Source: JAQVEM01 sp964603595 | GTDB taxonomy: Bacteria; Actinomycetota; Humimicrobiia; Humimicrobiales; Humimicrobiaceae | Direction: 5' to 3' | Length of the DNA stretch: 64,000 nucleotides | Assembly (NCBI GenBank): GCA_964603595.1 | Contig: CAZRVN010000007.1 | Location: forward strand, 1 to 64,000 | Shown: positions 1-9,201 of the stretch, in pieces | How the letters are laid out: every line of letters begins with the position of its first letter | How positions within the stretch are numbered: the first letter of the stretch is position 1 | Position numbers and translations under genes: made by a program | The notes under the pieces: model-generated | What the model saw: the letters and a program-made list of their open reading frames with translations, nothing else | What the model was told of the DNA's origin: nothing | Database searches by the model: none

Positions 1-28
1 TTGTTCTTTCAAATTTTTGCTTAGCCAT
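1..28 (-). CDS. tuf: Elongation factor Tu, first 9 codons only
   Basis: The minus strand reads ATG at 28 and then codes MAKQKFERT, the invariant N-terminus of bacterial EF-Tu, before running off the window edge. A Shine-Dalgarno sequence (AGAAAGGA) lies 8-17 bases upstream of the start. EF-Tu delivers aminoacyl-tRNA to the ribosome. It lies 35 bp downstream of tRNA-Met in the same direction, matching the tRNA-tuf linkage common in bacteria. Nine residues only, but the match is distinctive. Confidence 0.85.
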
Positions 29-63
29 AATATATCCTTTCTCTGGTTAAAAGTTATAAAATC

Positions 64-139
64 TGGTAGCGGTGATTGGATTTGAACCAATGGCCCCACG
101 GGTATGAGCCGTGTGCTCTAACCACTGAGCTACACCGCC
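64..139 (-). tRNA. tRNA-Met (CAT), elongator type
   Basis: The minus strand folds into a full cloverleaf: acceptor GGCGGTG/CACCGCT, anticodon stem CACGG/CCGTG around loop CTCATAC (anticodon CAT), T-arm with TTCAAAT, and an encoded CCA at 64-66. The anticodon stem lacks the three G-C pairs and the acceptor lacks the 1-72 mismatch typical of initiator tRNA, so elongator Met is preferred; a lysidine-modified Ile2 tRNA cannot be fully excluded. It directly precedes tuf. Confidence 0.93.
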
Positions 140-481
140 ACTTAAAACTTAATACGGTTAAATTAATTATAGTTATTTTTTATTATTTTTAAAGCAATGA
201 TAAATTTTATAAAAGATGGATTTTTGTGTCAATTATAGTTTTTTTCTTTATGCCACTACATAGTAGCAACTATTTTAAATCAAATAATTAAATTAAACTA
301 ACCCTGAAGCCAAAGATATATTTTACAAATGCTTAATAAGTATAAAAAGACAATTTTTAATATATCCTGTATAATAATTCAAAAATGTTTTTAAAAAATT
401 TTATCTTACGAGTCAATTTAAATTAAGAATGAATTGTTCCTGCAACACAATAACTAATAATTACAAAAAGGATAGAAAAAC
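140..481. other. AT-rich intergenic region
   Basis: No gene seen. On the plus strand a possible promoter for the envelope operon is AAGACA (347-352), 17 bp, TATAAT (370-375). The opposite direction probably carries transcription toward tRNA-Met and tuf. No repeat or RNA fold stands out. Confidence 0.4.
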
Positions 482-715
482 ATGAAATATTTTAAAGCTT
501 TCCTTGCAGTAATTGGCACCGTTTTGGTATTTAATTTTATTTTTCCTAAAAGAATTTTTGCATATCTTGATGCTGGAAGCGGCAGTTATATCATTCAAAT
601 AATTATAGCTATCGTAGCAGGCGGAGCATTTGGAATAAAGATATACTGGCGCAAAATCTACCACTTTTTTAAAAACCTTACCTCCAGAGTGGATAGAAGT
701 GACAAGGAAAACTAA
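482..715 (+). CDS. Small membrane protein of envelope operon
   Basis: 77 residues. A hydrophobic helix or signal peptide spans residues 4-27, followed by the motif YLDAGSGSY and a second membrane helix (about 37-56), then a basic tail KIYWRKIYHFFK. Small proteins with this DAGSGS motif recur beside membrane sulfatases and methyltransferases in many bacteria, but I know of no assigned function. The start has AAGGAT about 8 bp upstream. Its last codons overlap the methyltransferase start by 17 bp, so the two are translationally coupled. Role in cell-surface polymer assembly is an inference from context. Confidence 0.75.
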   Translation: MKYFKAFLAVIGTVLVFNFIFPKRIFAYLDAGSGSYIIQIIIAIVAGGAFGIKIYWRKIYHFFKNLTSRVDRSDKEN

Positions 716-2087
716 GCAATATATATCTGGTTCTTTCAGGGACCCAAGTGGATTCCTTTATCATAAAGATGGCGTTATCTACCGCCAAGTAAATAATGTT
801 TACATGGACAATTACGACCATCTTATAAATTCCGGTTTATATAAGATACTTACCTCAAGGAAACTTCTAATTCAACATAAAGAAGTTGACGCTAAGGGCC
901 CGGAACCTGAAAAAGCATATAAAATAATAAAGCCCGACCCGATACCATTTATATCATATCCCTATGAATGGTGTTTCAGCCAGTTAAAAGATGCCGCACT
1001 TACCACTCTCAAAATACAGAAAATAGCCATGGAATTCGGAATGACCTTAAAAGACTGCAGCGCTTACAACATCCAGTTTAAGGGTGGGAAACCGGTATTT
1101 ATTGATACACTTTCGTTTGAAAAATATATAGAGGGTCAGAGCTGGAATGCCTACAGGCAGGCCTGCCAACATTTTCTGGCACCGCTTTCCCTTATGCGCT
1201 ACAGGGATATAAGGTTGAGTCAACTCTTTCGTATATATCTTGACGGAATCCCACTCGACCTGGCAAGTTCGCTTCTCCCATCCTATACCATTTTTAACAT
1301 CCCTATTCTCTCACATATTCATTTACATGCTAAAAGCCAGAGTATTTTTGCAGACAAAAAAGTAAATATCAATAGCCATAAAATAAGCCGCTTCTCCTTT
1401 CTTGGACTCATAGATAACCTTGAGAATGCCGTAAAAAAAATGAAATACCGGGCTACAGGAACTGAATGGGCAGATTACTACAAGGATACAAATTATTCCA
1501 AAGAAGCACTGGAACATAAAAAAGATATTATCTCTAAAATGCTTACAGAAACCAGAACAAATATACTCTGGGACCTGGGGGCTAATGATGGGTTATTCAG
1601 CCGTATTGCCAGCGGTCAGGGTATTTATACCATATCATTTGATATTGATAACGCTTCAGTTGAAAAAAATTATCTAGCAAGTGTCAGGAATAATGAAACC
1701 AGCATCCTCCCCCTGCTTCTTGATTTAACAAATCCGAGTCCGGCAATCGGCTGGGAAAACAGGGAAAGGATATCCCTTATTAACCGGGGACCGGCAGACA
1801 CAGTTTTTGCCCTTGCCCTGATTCACCACCTCGCTATTTCTAACAACCTGCCTTTTTTTAAGATAGTAAATTTCTATAGCTCCATATGCAGGTGGTTGAT
1901 TATAGAATTTATTCCAAAAGATGACTCACAGGTACAGAGATTACTATCTACAAGGAAAGATATCTTTACTGATTACGACAAAAAAAATTTTGAGAAGGAA
2001 TTCAGTAAAGATTTTAAAATAATAAGAATAGAAAAAATCAAGAACTCAAAAAGATTATTATATTTTATGCGAAAGAAGGAAAATTAA
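699..2087 (+). CDS. SAM-dependent methyltransferase of envelope operon
   Basis: 462 residues with a GTG start inside the preceding gene. The C-terminal half is a class I methyltransferase fold: SAM motif I LWDLGANDG near residues 288-297, an acidic strand end (SFDID) about 20 residues later, and the motif ALIHHLAI near 378. The N-terminal half (SFRDPSGFLYHKDGVIYRQV and following) is typical of a family annotated only as class I SAM methyltransferase and sometimes compared with the nodulation protein NoeA. The acceptor is unknown. It is followed one base later by the membrane sulfatase, so a shared role in modifying a surface glycan or polymer is likely but unproven. Confidence 0.8.
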   Translation: MTRKTKQYISGSFRDPSGFLYHKDGVIYRQVNNVYMDNYDHLINSGLYKILTSRKLLIQHKEVDAKGPEPEKAYKIIKPDPIPFISYPYEWCFSQLKDAALTTLKIQKIAMEFGMTLKDCSAYNIQFKGGKPVFIDTLSFEKYIEGQSWNAYRQACQHFLAPLSLMRYRDIRLSQLFRIYLDGIPLDLASSLLPSYTIFNIPILSHIHLHAKSQSIFADKKVNINSHKISRFSFLGLIDNLENAVKKMKYRATGTEWADYYKDTNYSKEALEHKKDIISKMLTETRTNILWDLGANDGLFSRIASGQGIYTISFDIDNASVEKNYLASVRNNETSILPLLLDLTNPSPAIGWENRERISLINRGPADTVFALALIHHLAISNNLPFFKIVNFYSSICRWLIIEFIPKDDSQVQRLLSTRKDIFTDYDKKNFEKEFSKDFKIIRIEKIKNSKRLLYFMRKKEN

Positions 2088-2088
2088 G

Positions 2089-3618
2089 TTGAAAAAAAAC
2101 CTGATCATACATCCATTTTTATTTGGATTATTCCCGGTATTGTTTCTCTACTCCTATAATATTGGCCAATTAAAATTTTCTGAAATCCTCCTTCCCTCTG
2201 CTGTTATATTAATCTCTACAGCATTAATATTAACTGTACTGTGGCTGATTTTAAAAAGAAACAACGGTAAAGCAGGAATCATTACTTCTGTTATATTAAT
2301 TTTATTTTTTTCCTACGGTCATATTTATAAATTAATAAAAGACTTTAAAATAGGCAATTTTTTAATAGGAAGACATCGTTATCTAATTATTGTATTTGCC
2401 GCAGTGTTTATACTGGCCACTTACTTTTTAATAAGGACACGTAAAGAGCTGCATAATCTAACAAAATTTCTAAATGTGGTTGCAATTATTTTAATCCTTA
2501 TTCCTTCAATTACCATAGGGGTTTCTAAAATAAAAACATTAAGTATAGAAAATGATGAAGTTTATACAGCTACCCAGGAAGAAGTTTATGATACAGGCAG
2601 CCAGGAGAATCTTCCCGATATCTACTATATAATTTTAGATGGTTATGCAAGTTCAAATACCTTAAAAGAATTTTATGATTATGACAATAGCGACTTGGAT
2701 AACTTCCTTTTAGATAATAATTTCTATGTTGCATCCAAAAGCACCAGTAATTATCCAAATTCCTTTCTTTCCATGTCATCTTCATTGAATATGGAATATA
2801 TAAATTACTTAAGCGACACCCTGGGCAAAGAATCCAATGACAGGTCTGTGCCCTATAAAATGATAGAAGATAGTAAAGTCATGAATTATTTAAAATTAAA
2901 AGGATACAAAATCATTCATTTCAGTTCTGGCTGGGGTCCAACAAACTACAACCAGAATGCGGATTTAAACATAGCCATAAGTCATACCAGGTGGAATGAA
3001 TTCAATACCCTCCTCATCCAGACTACTGTACTGGATGCTTTTGAAAAGAAATTTTTCCAGGACGTTGGCAGGAGTAGAGTTTTAAATACTTTTAAGGGCC
3101 TTGCAGATGTAAATGAAATTGAAGGTAGAAAATTTATTTTTTCACACATAGTATGCCCCCACCCTCCCTACTTATTTGACAGGGAAGGGGATGCTGTTCC
3201 AAAGGCAGATTTTGATATGAATAACTGGGGCTCCGAACAAAAAGAATATTACTTAAATCAACTAATCTATATTAACAAAGAAATTAAGAATCTTGTAAGC
3301 GAAATACTTTCCAGGTCAGAGAATCCACCGGTTATCATACTGCAGGCAGACCACGGCCCCCGCAACACCTTTGCAGAAGGTCAATACCCTGCTGATGATA
3401 TGTTTAGAGAAGGTATGAGAATACTTAACGCAATATATATCCCTGATTGTAAATATGGCCTTTTGTATGATTCCATTACTCCCGTCAACACATTCAGGGT
3501 AATATTTAACTCTTGTTTTGGTGAAGATTACCAATTATTAGAAGACATAAACTATAATTCTTTTGAATTTGCGCCTTATCAATTTACTGATGTAACCGAA
3601 ATTGTAGATTATAACTGA
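2089..3618 (+). CDS. Membrane-anchored sulfatase / phosphotransferase-like protein
   Basis: 509 residues, TTG start one base after the methyltransferase stop with AAGGA upstream. Five membrane helices occupy about residues 5-145; the rest is an extracytoplasmic alkaline-phosphatase-superfamily domain. Visible metal and active-site elements are DIYYIILDGY (strand with metal Asp), a Ser/Thr-rich nucleophile region (STSNYPNSFLSMSSSLN), HPPY, and QADHGPRN. The architecture resembles LTA synthase and phosphoethanolamine transferases, with five helices before the catalytic domain. The substrate is unknown. Third gene of a tightly packed operon. Confidence 0.8.
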   Translation: MKKNLIIHPFLFGLFPVLFLYSYNIGQLKFSEILLPSAVILISTALILTVLWLILKRNNGKAGIITSVILILFFSYGHIYKLIKDFKIGNFLIGRHRYLIIVFAAVFILATYFLIRTRKELHNLTKFLNVVAIILILIPSITIGVSKIKTLSIENDEVYTATQEEVYDTGSQENLPDIYYIILDGYASSNTLKEFYDYDNSDLDNFLLDNNFYVASKSTSNYPNSFLSMSSSLNMEYINYLSDTLGKESNDRSVPYKMIEDSKVMNYLKLKGYKIIHFSSGWGPTNYNQNADLNIAISHTRWNEFNTLLIQTTVLDAFEKKFFQDVGRSRVLNTFKGLADVNEIEGRKFIFSHIVCPHPPYLFDREGDAVPKADFDMNNWGSEQKEYYLNQLIYINKEIKNLVSEILSRSENPPVIILQADHGPRNTFAEGQYPADDMFREGMRILNAIYIPDCKYGLLYDSITPVNTFRVIFNSCFGEDYQLLEDINYNSFEFAPYQFTDVTEIVDYN

Positions 3619-5045
3619 TGTTCGAAATCTGCTTCGAACTTGAATTTCCTCTTTTTAATAACCCTGTTACATGCATCAACGACATCCGGTTCATATAATT
3701 TGCCCTTATTTTTATTAATCTCTTCAAGAGCTTTATTAGTACCAAGAGCAGGCCTATATGGTCTATGGGAAGACATCGCTTCAACTACATCAGCCACTCC
3801 AAGTATCTTTGCCTCTAAATAAATTTCTTTGCCCTTAAGCCCGTTCGGATATCCCGAACCATTAATCCTCTCATGATGCTGTAATACAAAATCGGCAATA
3901 GGCCAGGGGAATTCTACTTTACTTACCATATCATGACCTAACTGTGAGTGTGTTTTAATCATATCATATTCTATTTCAGATAGTTTCCCGGGCCTGGTCA
4001 GAATAGATTCAGGAAGATTTATTTTTCCTATATCATGAACCTGTGCTGCTACTCTTATTGATTCCACCTTATCCTTATCCAGTCCCATCTCTTTTGCAAT
4101 AGCAGCAGCCAGCTGTGCTACTCTCTTTTGATGACCGGAGGTATATGGATCCCTTACTTCTACTATAGAAGCAAGAATACTAATAGTATCATTTAATGTC
4201 TTTTTTAGTTTCCTGTTGCTTTCTTTAAGTTTCTCTTCGGTTATTTTTCGGTGGGTTACGTCTCTAACTATACCCTCGTAGCAGACCGGCTTTCCTTTCT
4301 TATAAATTACCCTGGGATTAATTTCAACTGTAATTATAAAACCATCTTTTCTCTTAAGCTGGGTCTCAAAAATCTTATTCCTTTTATCATGACTTGGTCT
4401 ATCTTCTTTTCTAACATATAATTGTGTGGGTATATCTATTTTTAAAAGATCCTCTCTGCTATCATATCCAAGCATTTTTACAAGAGCGGGGTTTGCATCT
4501 AAATATCTACCCTCTGGTGTTGTTCTATATATTCCATCAAGTGAATTTTTAAACAATGAATGATAGCTTTCTTCACTTTCCCTTAGTTTTTCCTTTGCTT
4601 CTTTAATGTCAGACATATCTACAAGAATTTCCCTTATGCCAGTTATTTTTCCATTATCATCCATAATATAATCAGGGTAGGTTATAGCAGGAAAAGTTGA
4701 GCCATCTTTCCTTTTTATAACATAAATAGACCTTGTTAACTCTTTCCCTTCAAGCAGTCCATTAAAATTATTTACAATCTTTTTCTTATCCTCTGGAACT
4801 ACAAAATTTATAACATTTGACCCTTTTATCTCTTTTCTTGTGTAACCTATGCTTTCTATTGCTTTTTTATTGCAATAAATAATCGTCCCGTTTCCATCTA
4901 TTTCTATCACTATTTCTTTTAATCTCTCTGCAAGTTCTCTGCGTTTTTTATTATTTACCTTCCACACAGGTTTAGCAATTTCCAAACCTTTAAAACTTTT
5001 CTTACCACCTTTAAAGTCCTCTTCTTTTAAATCATTTATTTCCAT
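3609..5045 (-). CDS. PAS-PAS-HD-GYP phosphodiesterase
   Basis: Two PAS domains (about residues 40-150 and 165-275) feed a C-terminal HD-GYP domain (about 295-455). The HD-GYP hallmarks are HDIGKI and HHERINGSGYP, with the GYP triad intact; such domains hydrolyse cyclic di-GMP or related dinucleotides. No membrane segment is seen, so it is probably a cytoplasmic sensor. The open frame extends to 5126, but the upstream codons come from AT-rich promoter-like DNA; ATG at 5045 (MEINDLKEED) is preferred, with weak ribosome-site support. The 3' end overlaps the end of the convergent sulfatase gene by 10 bp. It lies inside what looks like a split tRNA-tuf cluster. Confidence 0.88.
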   Translation of the reverse strand: MEINDLKEEDFKGGKKSFKGLEIAKPVWKVNNKKRRELAERLKEIVIEIDGNGTIIYCNKKAIESIGYTRKEIKGSNVINFVVPEDKKKIVNNFNGLLEGKELTRSIYVIKRKDGSTFPAITYPDYIMDDNGKITGIREILVDMSDIKEAKEKLRESEESYHSLFKNSLDGIYRTTPEGRYLDANPALVKMLGYDSREDLLKIDIPTQLYVRKEDRPSHDKRNKIFETQLKRKDGFIITVEINPRVIYKKGKPVCYEGIVRDVTHRKITEEKLKESNRKLKKTLNDTISILASIVEVRDPYTSGHQKRVAQLAAAIAKEMGLDKDKVESIRVAAQVHDIGKINLPESILTRPGKLSEIEYDMIKTHSQLGHDMVSKVEFPWPIADFVLQHHERINGSGYPNGLKGKEIYLEAKILGVADVVEAMSSHRPYRPALGTNKALEEINKNKGKLYEPDVVDACNRVIKKRKFKFEADFEHQL

Positions 5046-5352
5046 GCATCTTCTATACATTTTTGGGTCCCATACACACATATATATATAAATATTATAA
5101 ATCTTCATACATATTATATAAGACAATAATTATTAATACAAGCATAATATTTATTTACACTTTAATGAATATAAGTATATACAATAAAATGAATTTAACC
5201 TGTAATAAGCCTTAAAATATCTAAAAATTTATGGGGATCTTCATATAAATAAAGATATAAAATATATAAGTAAGAATTAAAAAATCCATATAATATAATT
5301 TTTATATAATTATATTATATGGTTAATTAGAAGAAATGGATTAAAATTACGG
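5046..5352. other. AT-rich intergenic region
   Basis: Between the HD-GYP gene and tRNA-Thr(GGT), both on the minus strand. Very AT-rich with runs such as TATATATATA near 5080-5092 and a near-perfect ATATTATATAA palindrome area around 5295-5325. No gene, tRNA or clear terminator with a G/C stem was found. Confidence 0.35.
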
Positions 5353-5428
5353 TGGAGCCCGCGATCGGACTTGAACCGATGACCTTTTCCTTACCGAGGA
5401 AATGCTCTACCATCTGAGCTACACGGGC
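5353..5428 (-). tRNA. tRNA-Thr (GGT)
   Basis: Cloverleaf on the minus strand: acceptor GCCCGTG/CGCGGGC, anticodon stem TTTCC/GGAAA around loop TCGGTAA (anticodon GGT), T-arm with GTTCAAGTC, and CCA encoded at 5353-5355. Last tRNA of the Thr(TGT)-Tyr(GTA)-Thr(GGT) array, the same order seen upstream of tufB in Escherichia coli (thrU-tyrU-glyT-thrT). Confidence 0.95.
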
Positions 5429-5513
5429 AATATATGATGAATATTAACCTGGCTTAACATGTGCACGAATAAATACCTTATTAATAATTACAGCCAGAAT
5501 TTAAAAAATTTTA

Positions 5514-5599
5514 TGGTGGAGGGGAGAGGATTTGAACCTCTGTAGGCATTCGCCGGCAGATTTACAGTCTGCTCCCTTTAACCACTCGGGCACCCCTCC
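5514..5599 (-). tRNA. tRNA-Tyr (GTA)
   Basis: Class II tRNA with a long variable arm: acceptor GGAGGGG/CCCCTCC, anticodon stem GCAGA/TCTGC with loop CTGTAAA (anticodon GTA), extra arm CGGCGAATGCC region, T-arm GGTTCAAATCC, CCA encoded at 5514-5516. It sits 4 bp after tRNA-Thr(TGT), so the pair is surely co-transcribed. Confidence 0.95.
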
Positions 5600-5603
5600 G
5601 TCC

Positions 5604-5679
5604 TGGAGCCGGCGATCCGATTTGAACGGATAACCTGCTGATTACAAATCAGCTGCTCTACCAATTGAGCTACACCGGC
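5604..5679 (-). tRNA. tRNA-Thr (TGT)
   Basis: Cloverleaf on the minus strand: acceptor GCCGGTG/CGCCGGC, anticodon stem GCTGA/TCAGC with loop TTTGTAA (anticodon TGT), T-arm GTTCAAATC, CCA encoded at 5604-5606. First tRNA after a strong promoter at 5698-5726. Confidence 0.95.
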
Positions 5680-5697
5680 GAAATAATCCGATTAATA

Positions 5698-5726
5698 ATT
5701 ATCATCATACCACCTGATAATGTCAA
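5698..5726 (-). promoter_or_regulatory. Sigma-70-type promoter of the tRNA array
   Basis: On the minus strand TTGACA (5721-5726) is followed by exactly 17 bp and GATAAT (5698-5703), 18 bp before the 5' end of tRNA-Thr(TGT). This is a near-consensus promoter in the expected position for stable-RNA transcription. Confidence 0.75.
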
Positions 5727-5769
5727 GCTGAAAGAATCTTACTTGCTCAACAGGTAAAGCATTGTTATC

Positions 5770-6720
5770 TTACTTCTTTGGAACTTTTAGATTTTTAATA
5801 GCCAGCTTTATTGCACCTTCTACCGGGTTAATCAGTCCTGGTATGCAATTGACTTTTGGAAGTGTCTTTTTAAGCTTATTGATTAAAATATTCTTAAAAT
5901 ACTCTCTGCACTTAAATAAACCGCCTACAAAGATAAGGTCAAATTTTTTATTTTCAAGCCCAAGTTTTTTTGCAACTGTTATAACAGATATAGAAGCTTC
6001 TTCAGCTTCCTCGGTAAGTATGTTCATGCTTATTTTATCTCCTATAAGAGCAGCCGAACATACAGTTTTTGCCAGCGCGCTTATTTTAATTTTCGAAAAT
6101 GGAGCATCATAGACCCAGCTGGTCAGGTCCAGTACCTTGTTTAATTTTAACTTTTCCAGTATTACCCTGGTAAGCATTGTTTTCTCCCCCCTGCCATCAT
6201 AAGACCTTACAACTGCCTTTAAAGCTTTGTGGCCAACTCCATAACCGCTTCCCTCGTCTGCAAGTATATAGTCCCAGCCGCTTGCTCCTGCTATTCTTCC
6301 TTCTTCATTGGTCCCGAGGCAATTAGACCCGGTACCGGCAATAATTACTATTTTATTTTTGCTCTCGCTTCCTGCTTCCAATCCAATCCTGGTATCATTA
6401 CATATAATTATCTTTTTGGGGTCAAGATAACCCTTAATTTTATCGTTAAATACAATTCCCCTGTAAATCTTTAAATCTTCACTCACATCGTTACCTGCAA
6501 ATCCAAAACAGGAACTTATAAAATGTATATTTTTAGGGTCCTCTAAATTATTTATTGCCTTTAATACCCCTCTATTTAAATTTTCTACTGCCTTCTCTTT
6601 TCCCACGCTTTTATAACTACTTGCCCCGCATACAACCCTTGAAAGCTTTCCCCCTCCAAGGTCCGATATCTGGACAGTGGTCTTTGAACCTCCGCCATCA
6701 ACTCCCAGAATATATTTCAT
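5770..6720 (-). CDS. BadF/BadG/BcrA/BcrD-family ATPase, N-acetylglucosamine-kinase-like
   Basis: 316 residues of the ASKHA fold. The phosphate-1 motif GVDGGGSKTT is at residues 6-15, a second phosphate motif is IAGTGSNCLG near 128-137, with DEGSGYGVG shortly after and a late adenosine motif FVGGLFKC. This pattern is typical of bacterial N-acetylglucosamine or glucosamine kinases rather than the Fe-S-bearing BadF activases, because no bridging cysteines for a 4Fe-4S cluster are seen. It may phosphorylate an amino sugar imported by a transporter; the neighbouring sugar ABC operon points the same way but is separated by about 460 bp. Confidence 0.82.
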   Translation of the reverse strand: MKYILGVDGGGSKTTVQISDLGGGKLSRVVCGASSYKSVGKEKAVENLNRGVLKAINNLEDPKNIHFISSCFGFAGNDVSEDLKIYRGIVFNDKIKGYLDPKKIIICNDTRIGLEAGSESKNKIVIIAGTGSNCLGTNEEGRIAGASGWDYILADEGSGYGVGHKALKAVVRSYDGRGEKTMLTRVILEKLKLNKVLDLTSWVYDAPFSKIKISALAKTVCSAALIGDKISMNILTEEAEEASISVITVAKKLGLENKKFDLIFVGGLFKCREYFKNILINKLKKTLPKVNCIPGLINPVEGAIKLAIKNLKVPKK

Positions 6721-7184
6721 CTAAAACTCCCTGTCTTTAAACTTCTTGCCTTTAGTTATTTCAACAATAACCACGCCCAAGTATTTTAATTTTATACAAC
6801 CCCGATTAAATTAATTATCTAAATATTAATTTATTAAAATTAATAATACTATATAATTAATATTGCCCTTCGTAAAATATTAGAATAATATAATATACAT
6901 TAATGAATTCCTTAAATATTCATTACCCGACACGCAACCATACTTATAGCCCATCATTTAGTTACCATATAATAAATATAGAACAATCTGGAACTTGGAA
7001 TTAGTACATGCTTTTTTAACTGTAAGATATAATATAAATATTAATATAAAATAAGTTAAAATCTCTTCTTGCTATATCAAATACTTACCCCTTTTATAAA
7101 CTGCAATCAACTTACCGGGGTATTTATCCATTAATATATAAAATTCCTTTTTATATTTTTTATCCTACTTTTACTTTATATATA
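6721..7184. other. AT-rich intergenic region without visible gene
   Basis: About 460 bp between the kinase start and the permease stop, both on the minus strand. I find no ORF with a ribosome site, no tRNA and no convincing G/C-rich terminator. It should hold the promoter of the kinase and the 3' end of the sugar-transport transcript. Confidence 0.35.
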
Positions 7185-8417
7185 CTATTTACCTAACTCA
7201 CTTACAGAACCTCTTCCTGCCCTACGTGTGGCAACATCAAATATAACGGCGGTGGCGAGTACTAAAGCTCTAACAATATATTGATAAGAAATGTCAATAT
7301 TCATAAGGTTCATTCCGTTAGTTAATGACATCATCACCAGAGCACCAATTACCGAGCCTGTAACCTTACCGATACCACCGGTTGGTGATGCACCTCCCAC
7401 AAACGCTGCCGCTATGGCATCCAATTCAAAAAGCTGCCCTGCCTGCGTCGTTGAAGAGTGCAACCTCGATGCATATAAAATACCTGACAGACCGGAAAGC
7501 ATACCCATTGAGGCAAAAACTGTATATGTTATTTTTTTAACGCTTATACCGCTTAATTCAGCTGCCTCCGGATTACCGCCAACAGCATAGATATGCCTGC
7601 CCAATAAAGTCTGGTTCATAATGAAATTATATATTAATACCACAACCAGTACGACTACAGCAGTCCAAGAAAGTCCCCTAAATCCTGCCAGGATCCAGGT
7701 GATACCTCCAATTAAAGCAGATACGAGTATCAGTTCAATAATAAATAATTTAATATCCATTACCCTAAAGTTGTAGGACTGTGTCTTTATGCGGGCGCTG
7801 ATGGACCTAAAAATAAAAAATATAATTAAAAGTACTCCCAGCATAAGGGTTACCTTATGTATTCCCGGTAAAATACCAATATCAGGGATGTCAGGAATAT
7901 AACCATTTCCTATAGCATTAAAACCTTCATTTGGAATAGCTATCGAACCCTTAGCTATAAGTGCAAGCTGTAATGCACCCCTGTAGCCCAGCCATCCAGC
8001 AAGTGTTGCCACAAAAGCAGGAATTCTCATTTGAGCTACCAGGAAACCAGTAAAAAGACCGGCAATTACTCCAACTATCAGTACGATTATTATTGCCAAA
8101 GAATCATGTATGCCCCAGACAGTCATAGCAATTCCCACTATTGCACCAAGAAATCCCGAGAGGTAACCAACCGACAGGTCTATGTGCCGGAGTATAATAA
8201 CCAGTGTCATACCAATAGCCAGAACTGCTATATAACCTGCCTGATTTATAAGATTGCTTATATTTCTCGACGACAAAAATACGTGGTTTCTTGTAGCTAT
8301 TGTAAAAATTATCACAATAGCAGCCAATGCTATATACATCCCGAATTCGCGGATATTAACAACAAAAGATTCTTTTACATCTCTTAGGAACGTTGACTGA
8401 AGTTCTTTCTTATTCAT
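7185..8417 (-). CDS. xylH: Sugar ABC transporter permease, XylH/RbsC type
   Basis: About 410 residues, mostly hydrophobic, with the BPD_transp_2 signatures of monosaccharide permeases (GMTLVIILRHIDLSVG near the N-terminal third, GGNPEAAELSGI and FVGGASPTGGIGKVTGSVIGA in the C-terminal third). It forms the membrane channel for the binding protein and ATPase encoded just upstream. The open frame begins at 8456, but ATG at 8417 has GGGAGGA ideally placed 7 bp upstream, so that start is chosen; it overlaps the ATPase stop by 8 bp. The exact sugar (xylose is the closest family label) is an inference. Confidence 0.88.
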   Translation of the reverse strand: MNKKELQSTFLRDVKESFVVNIREFGMYIALAAIVIIFTIATRNHVFLSSRNISNLINQAGYIAVLAIGMTLVIILRHIDLSVGYLSGFLGAIVGIAMTVWGIHDSLAIIIVLIVGVIAGLFTGFLVAQMRIPAFVATLAGWLGYRGALQLALIAKGSIAIPNEGFNAIGNGYIPDIPDIGILPGIHKVTLMLGVLLIIFFIFRSISARIKTQSYNFRVMDIKLFIIELILVSALIGGITWILAGFRGLSWTAVVVLVVVLIYNFIMNQTLLGRHIYAVGGNPEAAELSGISVKKITYTVFASMGMLSGLSGILYASRLHSSTTQAGQLFELDAIAAAFVGGASPTGGIGKVTGSVIGALVMMSLTNGMNLMNIDISYQYIVRALVLATAVIFDVATRRAGRGSVSELGK

Positions 8418-9201
8418 CTCCATTCCTCCCTTCTGCGAAATCATCACGGGCACCAATTATATATGCAACAGTTTCTTCACGGAACTCATCAAGGTCACCT
8501 TTTACAGGACAATCTCTTACCTTACGACCATGTCGAAGTATCATCATCCGGTCGCTTACCTGATAAACATCTTCCATTCGGTGACTGATTATTATTATTG
8601 AATTACCCTCTTCTTTAAGTTTACGTACCAGATCAAGCACCTTGGTAATCGCAGCAACACTTAAAGCAGCTGTCGGCTCGTCCATTATCGTAACTTTATT
8701 ATTGAAACCCGTCGCACGCGCAATAGCTATTGCCTGTCGCTGACCACCTGAAAGCTTCTCTACAAGCGCACGAACAGATGGTATATCGATTTTAAGACGG
8801 TCTATTAAATTTATTGTCTCCCTTTCCATATAATGTTTATCCATTATACTTATAGGACCGATTCTTATGCCTGGCTTTTCATGCCCCAGAAAAACATTAG
8901 CAGACACATCAAGATTATCTGCAAGGGCCAAGTCCTGATAAACCATTTCAATTCCCAGCTTATGTGCAGTCCATGGACTTGACATATGCACCTTTTTACC
9001 CTCAATTAAAATTTCTCCTCTATCAGGTATTAAAGCCCCACTGAGAACCTTCATAAGAGTAGATTTACCAGCAGCGTTATCTCCAACCAGGCCAAGAACC
9101 TCATTTTGCTGCAATACAAGATCTACTCCGCGCAGTGCCTGTACACCACCAAAGTTTTTTCTTATATTTCGCATTTCCACAACTGGAACATCTTTTGCCA
9201 T
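8410..9201 (-). CDS. xylG: Sugar ABC transporter ATPase, single-domain XylG/FrcA type
   Basis: 263 residues containing one complete ATP-binding domain: Walker A GDNAAGKST near 40, signature LSGGQRQAIAIARA near 149, Walker B VTIMDEPTAAL and the switch His in IIISHRMEDV. Classical XylG, RbsA and MglA proteins have two tandem domains; this is the shorter single-domain class (as in FrcA), so it must dimerise. GGAG-like AGGAAGAAGGAG lies before the ATG. Located between the binding protein and permease in one transcription unit. Confidence 0.9.
   Translation of the reverse strand: MAKDVPVVEMRNIRKNFGGVQALRGVDLVLQQNEVLGLVGDNAAGKSTLMKVLSGALIPDRGEILIEGKKVHMSSPWTAHKLGIEMVYQDLALADNLDVSANVFLGHEKPGIRIGPISIMDKHYMERETINLIDRLKIDIPSVRALVEKLSGGQRQAIAIARATGFNNKVTIMDEPTAALSVAAITKVLDLVRKLKEEGNSIIIISHRMEDVYQVSDRMMILRHGRKVRDCPVKGDLDEFREETVAYIIGARDDFAEGRNGDE

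Noticed and set aside
5280..5330. ATATAATTTTTATATAATTATATTATAT palindromic tract as terminator
   Set aside because: Pure A/T stem, too weak, and not followed by a clear T run in the transcribed direction.
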